Assembly (NCBI RefSeq): GCF_027744825.2
Contig: NC_071348.1
Coordinates: 203,501 to 267,500 of the forward strand
From: Synchiropus splendidus
Taxonomy: Eukaryota > Chordata > Actinopteri > Syngnathiformes > Callionymidae
Length of the DNA: 64,000 bases
Direction: 5' to 3'
Position 1 is the stretch's first letter. The number at the start of each line of letters is the position of its first letter. Below the pieces are notes generated by a model, which worked only from the letters and a program-made list of their open reading frames with translations, was not told where the DNA came from and searched no databases. Of the stretch, positions 37,501-50,386 are shown piece after piece. The position numbers and the translations under genes were made by a program.

Positions 37501-40500
37501 CTGGACCCCAAGGGGTGAGTTTGTCGTCTGTCCGTGTGATGAGTAGATCCTACCTCCGTGGTTGGATCTCCTCACTGTTTTAGTTCCAACCAAAGGTTTA
37601 TAGAGGTCAATCAACCAGCTGGAAAGATATACAGTATTTTTGTTCCTCGGTTTTCTTCTCTTGACCCTTTTATCTGCTTCTGTAAGTTATGTGTCAAAAA
37701 TCTGTGAAGGAATTTTGTCGGATCCCTCCACTGTCTGAGCTCCTCAGACTGGGCTGCATTCTCAGCCTTGGTCGTCTGATGCGGGTTTGCAAACAGACTG
37801 TAGAGGAGGGAAGTCTGCGATCCTGGGACATCTGTCACTGATGTCAATGATGTGAATACCGTCGGAGCAGCTGAGCGGGACAACAGTAGAGTTCTGTGTG
37901 TGCTGCAGGAAGGAGGCGGCTGCCTTACATAACACTCCCCGCTCTGACATTCGCATCAAGGTGGCTTTTATTCCACACCTCTTGTAGTGTAGTGTGTCGC
38001 AGTCATGGTCTGATAGGCAACATGATCATGACGGTGTGTGATCTGTCGGCTTATATTTGGAAGGGTTTTAGTCAGTTTCCTGTCCTTCTCCATTAGAAAC
38101 GAAGGCGGAAATATGTAAAAATACTGTGTGGTTTCTCCATCTGGAGGCCTACTGAGACATAACTGCAACAAAAGAAGAGAGTCACGTGAGAGGACAGACA
38201 TGTTGCCCATTTTAATTTAGTGCGTTACGTTCAAAGGAAACTACGTGCAAGTGAAGTCACGTGGTCCAAAACAGCTGTTGCAGAGGAAACTTTTTGTTGC
38301 AGCTGATTGCATTCCTGAGGCTTGAAGATGAATAAATAATGTCCGAAACCACGGCGTGTTGGTCAGGATACCACTGAAAGTCAAAGCACCTATGATATCA
38401 GGATGTACTTTTCAGGTTCTAGCTGCGTCTGTTTCCTTCTGTGTAGAGGCCGACAGTCGCTGAAGGTTCGGGAACACAAAGTCCTGGGTCCGTACGTCGA
38501 TGGATTGTCTCAACTGGCTGTGACAAACTTTGAGGTTGGTAACTGCCATGCTGGGATCCTCTCTTGCATTGAAGCCCAGAATGTAAGGAAATGCCTCTGC
38601 AGTCATGGGCTGAGCTTTATGCCAAGCTTTGGTGGAAGCCACCTAATTATGTTTTGACATCCCCACCCTGTTCCTTTGGAAGTCCTGCGGATTTCCCTGG
38701 GCTGTTGTCCGCTGCCTGCTGTGTGACCCAGCGCAGCCACATGGCACAATACTTTCCTGCCTTTAATTGTTATCGTAATGGAGCATTAGCATGTGGGGGA
38801 GTCTGACTGTGTGTGAATCCTTGACTGACATATGATCAGGCAGTTGCAGAGAAAGGGTCTACTCAAGCATGAATGTTCCATGTAAACGTTGGCTGCAGGA
38901 CATCGAGGTTCTCATGTCGGAGGGGAACAAGTCTCGCACAGTCGCTGCCACCAACATGAACGAGGAGAGCAGTCGTTCTCACGCCGTCTTCAGCATCATC
39001 GTCACGCAAACGCTCTACGATCTACAGTCGGGGGTCTGTACGTTGCTGTCAGAAATCCGAACTGTCTTTTCTGATCAAGTCGTTTTATGGCTGATTCAAT
39101 AGAACTCGGGCGAGAAGGTGAGCAAGCTGAGTCTGGTGGACCTGGCAGGAAGCGAGCGGGTGTCCAAGACGGGAGCGGCTGGAGAGAGACTCAAGGAAGG
39201 GAGCAACATCAACAAGTGAGTCACTGTGATGAAGTGTCCTGCTTTGATGGCACAGCTGAGTGCTCCTGCCATTATTCAAGGCCAAGGGCTTGTGAGCTCC
39301 AGCTGACTCCTCCCTCGAGAAGACTTGGAGAGGAGCAGTGCTCTGGTGTGATGGAAGGTGTGATCCGGACGGTCGAGGATCAGATGTGTGTTAAATGTGT
39401 TACGTAGTTAAGCCCTGTTCATAAGTGAGGGGAGGATGGATGCTACATTGGATCGGTGCCATGTTTCAGAAGAAACATCTGAGCCAAGATGCCCTTTCCT
39501 CGTCTAAGATGGCAGATCCAAGCCAACGCAGTCGTGTTGACGTCATGTTTGGGCAGAATGGCTTCAAGTCACGTTGTGACCAGCCCGTGAGACAAGAAAA
39601 ACCTTGCTATTGAAAGCCTGACAAATGGCTGTGCGCTGTCCCTTCCGCGCAGGAAAGGAACAACCTTTTTCTCCACCGAAACGCCTGTAGCACCCCACCC
39701 TCTGTCTTTCTTCAACTCAGTTGGTCACAATGTGACTTGACTGCTCTGCTCAAACATCAACACATGATGTCCAGGGAGTGAGACTGTGGCAGCCAAAGAG
39801 AGTTTATCCTGCAAGGTGTCTGGAACTACAGCTGAGGGGCTCGTACATAGGAGGGTCTGCTGGAACCCTTCTCCTCGCCGAGACTGCCGCCACCTCGACC
39901 CGGCCTCGGTGAAGCAGAAGAAAATTCGTGGGTGAAACCAAACATATATCCAAAGGACTGGATTTCAGCATCTCCTAAAAAGATATTGCTTCTGAGGTTC
40001 TGCTCAGGACCATATGTGATTGCCAAAAAACCTCATCCAATGGCATTCCTGGGTCAGATGATGGATGGTGTCACACAGAAGCAGATTTAATCAGTGGAAC
40101 TCAAAACGCAAATAACGTGTCTGTTGCATTGGCGGCATCAGGTCCCTCACCACGCTGGGCTGCGTCATATCTGCGCTGGCTGACCAGTCGGCAGGGAAGG
40201 GGAAGGCGAAGTTCGTGCCTTACAGAGACTCTGTCCTCACCTGGCTGCTCAAGGTGTGAGCCACGCTTCTGTTCTCAGTTTGTCTGTTGCACTTGTGAAG
40301 GTCAGGTTTTCTCTTCATTGTTCAGGACAACCTGGGCGGCAACAGTAAGACAGCTATGATCGCGACAGTGAGTCCCGCTGCTGATAACTACGAGGAGACC
40401 CTGTCTACCCTGCGCTACGCTGACCGGGCAAAAAGAATCGTGAACCATGCAGTGGTCAATGAAGACCCCAACGCTCGGATCATCAGAGAACTCAGAGAAG

Positions 40501-43500
40501 AGGTGGAGAAGCTGAGGGTTCAGCTCACTCGGGCCGAGGTGAGAGGAGGCGCTGGGCTGCCTTATGTGGGCAGTGAAGACAGATGTGAATCTATTCCACA
40601 GTCAATGAAGGCTCCAGAGCTGAAGGAGAAACTGCAGGAATCTGAGAAGCTCATTCAGGAGATGACGGTCACATGGGAGGAGAAACTACGGAAGACGGAG
40701 GAGATCGCAACTGTACGCTGCCAGAAAATCTCCTCAGCTGCCAGTTGATACTTTATTCCATCTTCCGTCTGTGTTGACAGGAACGCCAGAAGCAGCTGGA
40801 GAGCATGGGCATCTCCTTGGAAACATCCGGCATCAAAGTGGGCGAAGACAAGTGTTTCCTGGTCAATCTGAACGCAGACCCGGCCCTCAACGAGCTGCTG
40901 GTGTACTATCTGAAGGTGAAGACTCTGGTGACAAGAGAGAAATAAGTGTCTCACTCCCAAAGCGTAGAGGTATTCCAAGCATTCACACTCCAGAATGAAG
41001 CTTTAATGTAGCTGAAAGACCAACAGTGTTGATGGAGGATGATGCCATTGAGATACAGATGTTTTCAGTGGCCTAGTGGCCTCATGACAGGTGTTTCAGT
41101 CGGAGTTTGGGAAAGTGAGTTTTGTCTGTCTCTTAGTAGAGTAGAGGTGAGGTGAGGTGCTCCAGGTGGATACTCACCATGCTCACCCTGGAGATGATGT
41201 CGCTCAGTTGATCTGACCTGAGGTTTCTGGGGAGAGAAAGGCATGGGTGTCTTTGGTCCAGCAGCTGCCCCAGTGATGTGATGCGGGGAATAGGGAGACA
41301 GTGTTTACCTTCGACTGCTCTTCAATGTTTGACAGCGACGGTGTGTTACGTCGATGAACTGAAAAGATTTGTTCTCAGACAGCCTTGTGTGTGTTTGCTG
41401 TTCCCATGTGAGAGAACATGGCATCACCTGGCAAGTATGTAGACAAAGACTTAGATGTGTTGGGCCACAAACAGGAATCTGCAGTTTCGTCTGGATGGAA
41501 GCACCAGCCTGTGATTGGAGCTTCCCAGGGCAGAAGCTTGTGAGAGCAAAGTTGGAGTGAACAACAGCCTTTTGTGTGGGTTCTGCCGGGCCGCCTGGCA
41601 TGTCAGTGAGGAACGACGATGCTGGTGTGGGGAGCACATCCTCCAGAGAAGAGGATGTTTGTCTAACAACGCCCTCCCGCCGATGAAAGCAACACCAGTC
41701 CCTTGTTTGACTTTCAGATTCATATTTGTGATGTGATGGAGAGGATCCAGGTCTGTCCTCGCACCGGAGGCTGTGCTCTGCTGATGTTGTTCAGTCCCTA
41801 AACCTGGTGAGGTCTGCTTGGCTCCTCACTCCAATCTGCACTTCTGCCGCAACACAAGCAGATATTAGCAGGATTTTCTAGTCAAATGCGGATTACAGCA
41901 GAGCATCTAAGCGGCTGTTCATTCCCGGAGAAGACAAGAACAGCCGTGAAGCTCAAATAGGAAAAGAAATGACAGTGTTTAGAGAGAGGCGATTTAAAGG
42001 CTATTGCACTCGTGTAAATGTGAACAGCCATAGAACCTGATGCCATAGTCGGAGTCAGAAGTGTCGTCAGTTGAAATACTCTTACTGATATTTATGATTG
42101 ACCTTTGACCTGCTTGCGTGGAATGCTTCTGGGTATTATAATCCCACCCTGTGGTCTGAGATTCTCATGTGCTCTTTCCTGATGCCTGGCGCGGACAGGA
42201 GCTCACCCACGTGGGTGCTGACACATCTCAGGACATTCAGCTCTTCGGGATCGGAATTCAGCCGCAGCACTGCGTCCTGGAGCTTTGCCCGGACGGTGAA
42301 GTCACCTTGGCGCCTGTTGGAAATGCCAGGTGAGCGATAGGAAAGGCTCTCCTCTGCTGAGTCATGGCGGATCGCACTCTGCCGCATGACCCGAGTGTAG
42401 AGGTGGAAACTGCAAAGGGCCACTGGGATTCCAGGGACGGGTCATTGTTTTATAACTCCAGCTCCAGTTAAAAGAGGCATCAATGTGATAGGAAAACAAT
42501 AGGGACAAAAATAATAAGGACATCATTTAGGGGGAAAAGCAGCAAAGCAGCTATCAATAGTTGTGATAATTGTTTTAAAAATAAACAATGTAATGTTAGA
42601 CGCCTTTGTATAGAGTCAACCATTTTGAAAGAAAACTATGTTCAGTGCTTTAACGATTGGCAGAACAGTAAATATGATTTTAAGTCATACCATTGCAACA
42701 CTGTAGGTCAGACAAGAATGGACGGACAAGAAAAACTTGCGTTCCGTGTGGGGGCTTTCAGTATATTTCAAACTTTCTCCCGAGTTTCCACCTTTTCATC
42801 CACCTGCAGTCCAGGAACGTGATTGTCTTCCCCCAACAGAACCTGTGTGAACGGCACCACGGTGGATTCCTTGGTCCACCTGTGGCATGGAGATCGCATC
42901 CTGTGGGGCAACAATCACTTTTTTAGGTACAAGCTTCACGGTTGCCGGCGGCCTGTGAATGTGAAACGCCAAAGTACTGCTGTGTTGTAGGATTAATCTT
43001 CCCAAGAGGAAGCGGCGGGACCGGCTGAAGGAGCTGGAGAGAGCGTCGCCCAGGGAGAGCTACACGGAGGCAGATGTGGAAACTGCCAGCGAGGCGTCTT
43101 CGGAGCAGGATTACAGCTATGAGTTTGCACAGATGGAGGTCATCATGAAGACTCTGGGGAACAACGGTGATTAAAATCTCCTGACTCGCTTTTACCGCCT
43201 CACCGAGCTCCTCTGTTGGAAAGTACATGCTCAGAGGAAGCTGCAGTCATTGAGAGAATCAGATGGCCTGAATCAAGTCGCCTCTCTGCGTTGATGATGT
43301 TTTGTGATGATCTAAAGTGACCTTCATAGGGGTTCTCTGTATGTGACCGTGTAGACCCCATGCAGAACGTGGTCCAGGTTCTGGAGAAGCAGTACCTGGA
43401 GGAGAAGCGGACGGCTCTGGAGGAGCAGAGGGCGATGTACGAGCGAGAGCTGGAATCACTCCGGCAACAGCTGACGCCTGAGAAGACGCTGCGGCACAAC

Positions 43501-46500
43501 CGCAGCAGCAGCGAGTGCCTCTCGGTCCACGGCAAGCTCCGACTGTGGACGGAGGAGCGGTCAGTGCCTCGCCTCAGCGGAGAGCTTTGACGTGCTCCTT
43601 GCAGACGAATGAAGTGGAGTATTTAGATTTGCCATTAAAGTGTTTCCAATTGAGTTTGAAATAGACCTTAAAAACACTGGGAAAGACCGGTCATTTCTGA
43701 CTGAAGAGAATGGATGAGTCAGACTCAGTCAGTTGTTGGAGAAAACAACAGTGAAGAAGTCACACCCAGAATCCTTCCCCAAACTCCCACGATCCACACC
43801 GCTCTGCAGTCCAACTCCAGCAAACACGTCCTCTCAGATATGCCTGTGTGATGATCATAACCGTCATGGGAGGGCACTCTTGGTTGTTTCATTTTGACAC
43901 GATACGTTCACGGAATGATTGGGTTCATCTCTTGTTTTTGACATATCCTTTGAGCTCGACTCACAGATCGACCCACTTCTGTTTTCGGCCCCAGTGACGA
44001 GCTCTTCCGGCAGAGCCTCTCCCGGCTCCGGGAACAGGTGGTGAGGGCCAACACCTTGGTGCGAGAAGCTAACTTCCTGGCAGAGGAGATGAATAAGCTG
44101 ACGGACTACCAGGTCACCCTCCAGATCCCTGCTGCCAATCTCAGTGCCAACCGCAAGGTCTGACCTCGGAACTCATCTTACGGTTGTCATGCCGTTGTCA
44201 GTAATTCCAGAGTTTGTTCTCCGCAGCGTGGCGCCATAGTGAGCGAACCGGCCATTCAGGTGCGCAGGAAAGAGAGAGGCACGCAAGTGTGGACCATTGA
44301 GAGGCTGGAGAACAAGTTGGTGGACATGAGAGACCACTACAGAGACTGGAAGGAAGGCTCGGAGGAGGTGGTAAGAAAGCAGGCCGCCGCCTCTGCAGAG
44401 CGATGGAAATAGACGTGTGAGTGCTTCCTTTGTTCAAGCATTACAAAGCCAACACCAAGCACTGCGACCCTTTCTACGAGGCTCAGGAGAACCACAACCT
44501 CATAGGCGTGGCCAATGTCTTTCTGGAGTGCCTTTTCCATGACGTCAAGCTGCAGTACGCCATCCCCATCATCAGCCAGCAGGGGGAGGTATGAGGCCAG
44601 CCCAGATTGAAGTCTGAGCAGAACATGGAGTGGACGGGGCACACACTCGAGCATGGCTGTCTGGGTGTGAGCAGGTGGCGGGCAGACTGCACGTCGAAGT
44701 AATGCGGGTCAGCGGCGTCCTGCCAGAGCGTCTCTGTGGCGGAGACGAGTCTTCAGAGAACTCCAGTGAAAGCAGCTTCTGCGAAGTGATGGACCCCAGC
44801 GGAGAGATGGTGCACATGAGCAAGAGACTGACCTGCAGGGTAAGGAGTCAAGCGCTGAGATGTTGGAGAGCCATCTTCTGACGCCTTCTGTGTCCTGCTG
44901 CAGGTGCGGATCAGAGAGGCCACTGGTCTGCCTCATCACCTCTCCAACTTTGTTTTCTGTCAGTACACGTTTTGGGAGCACGGTGAGCCCACAGTGGCTC
45001 CACCGATGGTCAGTCCAGACAGGCCGTCTCCTCGGAACCCTGAAGCCCGGTTCGCGGTCCAGTTCAACCATTGTAAGGTAAGAAGAGGTGCCCATGCCTG
45101 TGCGCCGAGGTGGAGGACGGCTCTTTGACGCCCGCGACCTTTTCAGGACCACGCGGTTCATGTGACGGATGAGTTTCTGGAGTTGATCTCAGACGGAGCT
45201 CTTGCCATCGAAGTCTGGGGCCACTGCTGTGCCGGGAACGGCCGTTCACTCTGGGAGTTGGACGCATTGGAGGCCAAGACACGGACGCTGAGGGACAGGT
45301 GAGTCTCCACACGACCCAGTCCAGATGTTTGACGCTCAGGAGCCGTGCTCTCCTTCAGGTGGAGGGAAGTTTCTCGCCGGATCGAGTTGTGGACCTCCAT
45401 CCAGGAGCTGAACGAGCAGGGCGAGTACTCGGCCGTGGAGCTGCATCCTGGGAAAGACGTGAGCACAGGAGGAGTCTTCCAGCTGCGGCAGGTGGGAGGA
45501 AAGCCGCACCGCCGAGCCACCGTTATCTGATCATGTTGGCGGCCTCCGCAGGGTCACTCCAGGAGGCTGCACGTGGGTGTGCGGCCGGTCCAGAACTCGG
45601 GCACGCTGCCTCTGCTGGTGGAGGCGCTCCTGTCCGTGTCGATCGGCTGCGTGTCGGCTCGCTCCACCAAACTGCAGAGGCCGCTGGACAGTTATCAGGT
45701 GTGTGGAGCGCAACAGCAGCCAGGCTATCGGAGTGACGCTAGGAAACCGCTGTCTCGGTGTTGGAAGTCAGGCCTCTGTTTTGGTCCCTAATGTTTGACT
45801 GGTGTTCTCTCCTGCCAGAGAGAGGTGGAGGACGATATGGATAGTTATCAGGTACCGTCTCGGTGTCCCCCGCACTGCCGATTGGTCTGCAGCATGAATG
45901 AAAAGATGCTTCGGCTTTGTTGAGCTTCAGTCAGGGACCCCCTCATCTGCTTTCACTAATGCTAGCGTTTATTAACCTGCATGGCTGCATGGTTTTCCTT
46001 CCATCGCATTGTGAGGCTTGGATCTGGTGTGTTTGGAAGACACGGTCTCGATGCTGAGCTGGTCTTCTGGGACGGCGGTTTATTCCTGCCACTGTTATAA
46101 TATTATACGGTGATAATCGAGCCATTATTTTGCATGTATTCTTGACTGTTATTTATAATAATAATGATAATGTTGAGGTCCTTGTCATGCGTCGATGGCA
46201 TGGAGAACTGAAAGCTACACCCCTGATAAACTCTGTGGTCTCCAGAGAGAGATTGGTCTGAACTGTTCAGCTCCTGTGGGGGCTGTTGTGGGGCTCGGAT
46301 CAGAGATAGATGACCTTTGATCCAGATCAGTTGATCCAGAACTCTAATGTGAGGAGCAAGTTACTCTGTGTGTGTGTGTGTGTGGAGATGAGACAAGCGT
46401 CCACCTGTGAAGACTTGAGCAATTTCCTGGCTCTGGTTTGATCCAGGAGGAAGACCTGAACTGCGTGCGGGAGCGCTGGTCCGAGGCGCTGATCAAACGT

Positions 46501-49500
46501 CGGGAGTACTTGGACGAACAGATCAAGAAAATCATCCACAAGCATGGTGAGTGCTGAACTTCTCGCTCAAGTAAAAAGTCAGGAACACGTGAGGCTGTTT
46601 GACCTCTGATGTCATGAAGTCTTCCTTTTATGGTCATCTGAGGGCCCTGTCTAAGCCTCGTGCAACAAACTGACCCTCCGACAGAATGTACGCCAGCCTG
46701 CTATCTCCCTGAGTCGAAGTCCTGGACGTTTGTGTCCGCTCAGTCACAAGTATGCTGTCGCTGTTTGGCTACCCTCAGTGACGTGTCTGTCCTCAGAGAA
46801 GTCAGAGGAGGATGTGGAGCGTGAAGCTCGGCTGGTGGAGCAGTGGGTCGGTCTGACGGAGGAGAGGAATGCGGTGCTGGTTCCTGCGCCCGGCAGCGGC
46901 ATACCAGGGGCTCCTGCTGACTGGTGAACTCGCCGTAGCAGAGTAACGCTTTTGACTGACAAGTCGACACGCTGACCCTCTCTTGCTGTAGGACGCCACC
47001 TGTCGGAATGGAGCTCCACATCCCGGTCCTTTTTCTGGATTTAAATGGTGAGAGAATCGCGAGAGGATTCTCAAGTCGTCACGGTCTCATCCACCACGTT
47101 CGTGTTGCCAGCCGATCATCTGACCCTGAGCGAGCAGCTGACTGGACCACATGCTGCTGGAGTGAACTCCATCCTGCCCAAGGAGCACGGAAGCCAGTTC
47201 TTCTACCTGCCCATCATCAGGCACTGTCATGAAGAGGTGAGGGCAGACTGCCCTCTTGTGGCCAGAGTAAAATAGCCATCGATTTTTACTGATGAATGAA
47301 CAAAACAAGAAGGAAGAAGAGAAGTAAAATGACTCAGGGGTTTGGACCGCTCATGGTGAATTAGCTGTTCCAGGTGTCGGCTGTGTGCTCCTGGGACTCC
47401 TCCATCCACGATTCTGTTCACCTGAACCGGCTCACGTCTCCGCACGAGCGCATCTATCTGATCATCAAAGCCACGGTGCAGCTCAGCCACCCGGCCTCCA
47501 TGGAGCTGGTTCTCCGCAAGAGGATAGCTGTCAATGTCTACAACAAGCAGGTGTGTGTGTGTGTGTGTGTGCGCGCATGGATTCTTTAGAAAGACACTGC
47601 TCTCATGAGGACATTTTGGACACTCCACATATCGTTTTGAGAGTGAAAACGTCCAAACGTCTGCGTCGTTGTAATTGGGTTGGGAGTCCTGGTGAAGGCG
47701 AGCCATGTGTTTTGGATGGTTAGGTTCAGGGTGAGAGGCTGGGGAAAGGGTGATGTCAATGCAGTGAAACCTCACAATGTCCCCACAAGCGTAGCAATAT
47801 TAACGTTTGTGTATGCGTGTATGTGTCCGCGAGCATGCAGCTCCACTTCAAGGACAGCAGATGGCGCTGCCGCTGACCACAGCGCGATGGCTGGACTGCA
47901 ACCAAGCTTTGAATCCAAGTGTGAGATGTTTGTGCTCTCCTAGAGTTTCACCCAGAGCCTGAAGAAAAGAATGTCGATGAAGAACTCGCTCTTCTCGTGT
48001 GGCGTCACCTATGAGATCGTGTCCAACGTACCAAAGGTAAACACTGCGGGGAGTGAAGTGGAGAGCGGCCGGACGCCAACTGCTGTGTGTGTGTGGAAGG
48101 CCTCGGAGGAGCCGGAGGAGAGGGAGACCTTGGCCCTGATGGCGGCGCGGGGAGACAGCGAGGAGACTCAGGAAGGAGAAAGCTACATTGAGAAGTACAC
48201 TCGAGGAGTGCTGGAGGTGGAGAACATCCTGAGTCTGGAGAGGCTGCGACAGGTCCGTGCGCCGGCCAGAGTCGAGTGACGCCCGGCTCAATAATTCATC
48301 CTGCTGGTGTCACGTGTGTGTGTGTTTTCCTGCAGGCGGTGACGGTGAAGGAGGCTCTGGCTGCCAAGGGGAGACACCCGAGGAGGAGTGTCAGCACCCC
48401 CAATGTTCAGCATGTAAGGACGCATTTCAGTACATATATATCCCGAGGTTCTCCCCACTTTCAATGTATCCTGCAACAGCACAGGGTTTACAATGACCTT
48501 AATGTTAAATAAGAGTTGTCATGACCCAAGTCAAGAACAAGTGTGCAGCCACCTTCTTCTGAAGACAAAGCACAGCACGCAGTGGAGCAGTCTGATTCTT
48601 CCACCCGCTCTGGGTCCAAAGCCGCCACAGAGAGAGTTTTCACATGTGACTCACAAGTACAGCCTCAGTGCCATTGTCCCAGTGATTCACCTTTCTTCTG
48701 CTCCCCAGGCTTCCTGCTGTCAGGCGGACCTGAGCGGCTGTGAGGATCTGGACTGTCAGGTACGTCCACAGGCCCAACCTTGACTCTGCTTTGAGCTGCC
48801 GTGGCCCTCCAGCAGTAACTCTGTGCTGGTGTGCAGAACCACTGCGACCACTCGGAGCCCTGCAGTCCTCAGAACGGATCCACGAGCCGTGCTCCGGTCA
48901 GGAGCAAAGAGACCTCCGGTGAAGCAGCTGCTGCTCAACCCGGCATCGCTTCATGTCAAAGCTAATCTTTTTTGCCTTCGGTTACAGTTTCGCTCCCGGA
49001 GAGTCCCACCTTTTTCACCTCCAGCCCCTTTAAGATCCTCTCCCCTCAGCCGCCCAAGTTCCTGAAGTCTCTGCTGCCAGTCAAGGAGGAGGCCAGGAAG
49101 GTCCTGGAGACCCGCCCGCTGCTGGGACAGGCGGAGGTGAGCGTCTGCTCGCCAGCGTGGTGCAGCTGCATGTTCCTCACCTCATGTTCAGGGTCTCACA
49201 ACCTGTGACCTGACCTCCGCCTCCTCGCATGCTCTCTGTGTGAAGTTTGTGCTGTGGTTCTGACCCTCTGCAGAGCATGCGCTCATGGTTGCCCGGCAAC
49301 TGCCAGCCCCACACCTCCTCCTGCACCCCCCACTGCGCTGTAAGTGCCACACACACACGCTCTGACATGCATGTTGCCGTGGTCACGTGACCTCGCCCCA
49401 TCACTTCCTGTTCCACGCCAATCACCGCCGACGATTCACTCAGCTGACTTGTCCAACCGCAGCTGGACTCTGAGGAGGAGGAATCGGACGCGGACCGGAC

Positions 49501-50386
49501 CGCAGGGCGCCGCGGCGGCTACGTCCCGGAGGACTTTGCCAACTTCGACAGCTACAACGCCGCGCTGGAGAGCCACGAGAGGCTGGCGTGTCCTAGCCCC
49601 AGCACCTGCACCAGCGGCTACTTCTCACACAGCGCCTCCAGTGCCACGCTGTCCGACGTGCCTTTGAGCCTCAGCGAGAGCTGGGACCGCCTCAGCCTGG
49701 CCGCCAGAGACGCTCGCACCGGGAGCCACCCTGCGCTTGACGACGCCGCAGACCAGTTCACCGACTTTCAAGGGGCGGACGCGGATCTGTCTCTCCTGTC
49801 GGACGGGTGGAGCGTGGAGCCCACTGCCGACGCCCCGGCCCCCTCGTTCGCCCGCCTCGTGGCACCCGCATTTGCCCCGCCTCTCGCTGCCCCGGGCCTT
49901 TCACCAGCTTTGAGGGGAGGGGAGCCTCTCATCCGGGAGCCCGCTCAGGGAGACCTGCCTCACGGAAGTCCTTGTCCCAGCCCAAACCCCAGTAGCGCTG
50001 AGCCTTCGGGGGACTCCAGCGGGGATGAGGGCTCCCCAGTGGCCCAGCTTCCCGACTGGATGGCCCCCGGGGAGCAGGTGTGGGTGGGGAAGCGCAGAGG
50101 GACGGTTCACTACGTGGGTGGTGTGGAGTTCGCCAAGGGGATCTGGATCGGCGTGATGCTGGACCTGCCTGTGGGTGAGTGCCGCCGTCGTCGCCACCAC
50201 GGTTCCTGGGGCCTCTGCGACGTGTGTCTCTGTCGTGCAGGCAAGCACAACGGGACCGTCCAGGGCCGGGTCTACTTCCGCTGTCCCCCAGGCCACGGCG
50301 TGTTCGTGAAGCCGCCTCGCCTCGCCAGTGCTCCGCCCTCCATGGACACAGAACCTCAGACGCTCGTCCCACAGAAGCCGCTCTGA
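27240..50386 (+). CDS. kif13a: Kinesin-3 motor KIF13A-type, with C-terminal CAP-Gly domain
   Basis: Plus-end microtubule motor for endosomal/Golgi cargo. 40 phase-consistent coding exons give 1,791 residues: 27240-27294, 27418-27508, 34314-34326, 35561-35621, 36508-36600, 37334-37514, 38447-38534, 38899-39033, 39103-39215, 40142-40253, 40326-40538, 40602-40712, 40781-40915, 42199-42329, 42840-42926, 42991-43166, 43355-43559, 43995-44157, 44227-44370, 44439-44588, 44675-44839, 44904-45077, 45147-45298, 45359-45491, 45552-45698, 45819-45851, 46447-46546, 46797-46923, 46992-47047, 47112-47236, 47374-47550, 47944-48036, 48100-48252, 48336-48413, 48709-48759, 48837-48918, 48988-49136, 49274-49339, 49463-50174, 50241-50386. 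Motor, about 1-360: P-loop GQTGSGKS, switch I NEESSRSH, switch II DLAGSE. Then a neck coil, FHA (about 467-545) and the MAGUK-binding stalk. KIF13A-specific wording ([30 protein letters not shown]) sets it apart from KIF13B. The CAP-Gly domain (about 1705-1765, with GKHNG) is usual for KIF13B. Confidence 0.95.
27864..28045 (-). mobile_element. 5'-truncated LINE tail, minus orientation
   Basis: GAATCAGATTTATGGCCATG, then TCAGTGGGGAGCCCAC, then an A-rich stretch and AACAAGGCTGTTCA. It aligns with the copies at 59405 and 62966. Read on the minus strand it ends in the same 3' terminus with a TGATTC-type tail. Homology fades after about 28045. Confidence 0.75.
31177..31207. repeat. (TA)n tract left of the MITE
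   Basis: Pure dinucleotide run. It continues at 31527-31578 on the other side of the MITE, so the element split one microsatellite. Confidence 0.95.
31208..31526. mobile_element. hAT-like MITE inserted in a (TA)n microsatellite
   Basis: 319 bp, with perfect 16-bp terminal inverted repeats (CAGTGGTTCTTAACCT ... AGGTTAAGAACCACTG). The CAGTGGTTCT-type end is characteristic of hAT-superfamily elements. Both sides are (TA)n, which is compatible with an 8-bp TATATATA target duplication but also hides it. Internally GGGGTTCGGTG recurs several times near both ends (subterminal repeats). No transposase frame is present. Confidence 0.88.
31527..31578. repeat. (TA)n tract right of the MITE
   Basis: Pure dinucleotide run directly after the MITE's right terminal repeat; the other half of the split microsatellite. 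Confidence 0.95.
34314..34326 (+). other. 13-nt microexon of kif13a
   Basis: Exon 2 ends in phase 2 (AENR split) and the next recognisable exon begins in phase 0 (VFAFDHCF), so a 3n+1 exon is needed. GAAGCAAGCAAAG, flanked by ...gaccgacag and gtatgt, is 13 nt. It restores the frame and encodes R-K-Q-A-K, where human KIF13A has R-K-P-P-K just before VFAFD. Length, phase, both splice sites and the protein position all agree. Confidence 0.8.
45819..45851 (+). other. 33-nt in-frame exon of kif13a, possibly alternative
   Basis: Encodes [11 protein letters not shown] between an exon ending LQRPLDSYQ and one starting [11 protein letters not shown]. Human KIF13A runs straight from DSYQ to EEDL, while KIF13B has an EEEDMDSYQ stretch at this place. 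The exon is a multiple of three, so it can be skipped without a frame change. Confidence 0.7.

Noticed and set aside
27240..50386. Assignment of the kinesin to KIF13B because of the CAP-Gly domain
   Set aside because: Motor, stalk and tail wording ([39 protein letters not shown]) and the rbm24/nhlrc1 neighbourhood fit KIF13A better. CAP-Gly is likely ancestral.
49658..50386. Reading the last two kif13a exons as one continuous ORF
   Set aside because: The intron 50175-50240 happens to be open, but GT-AG splicing gives the proper CAP-Gly joint (LDLPV-GKHNG). The read-through inserts a Cys/Arg/His-rich stretch foreign to the domain.
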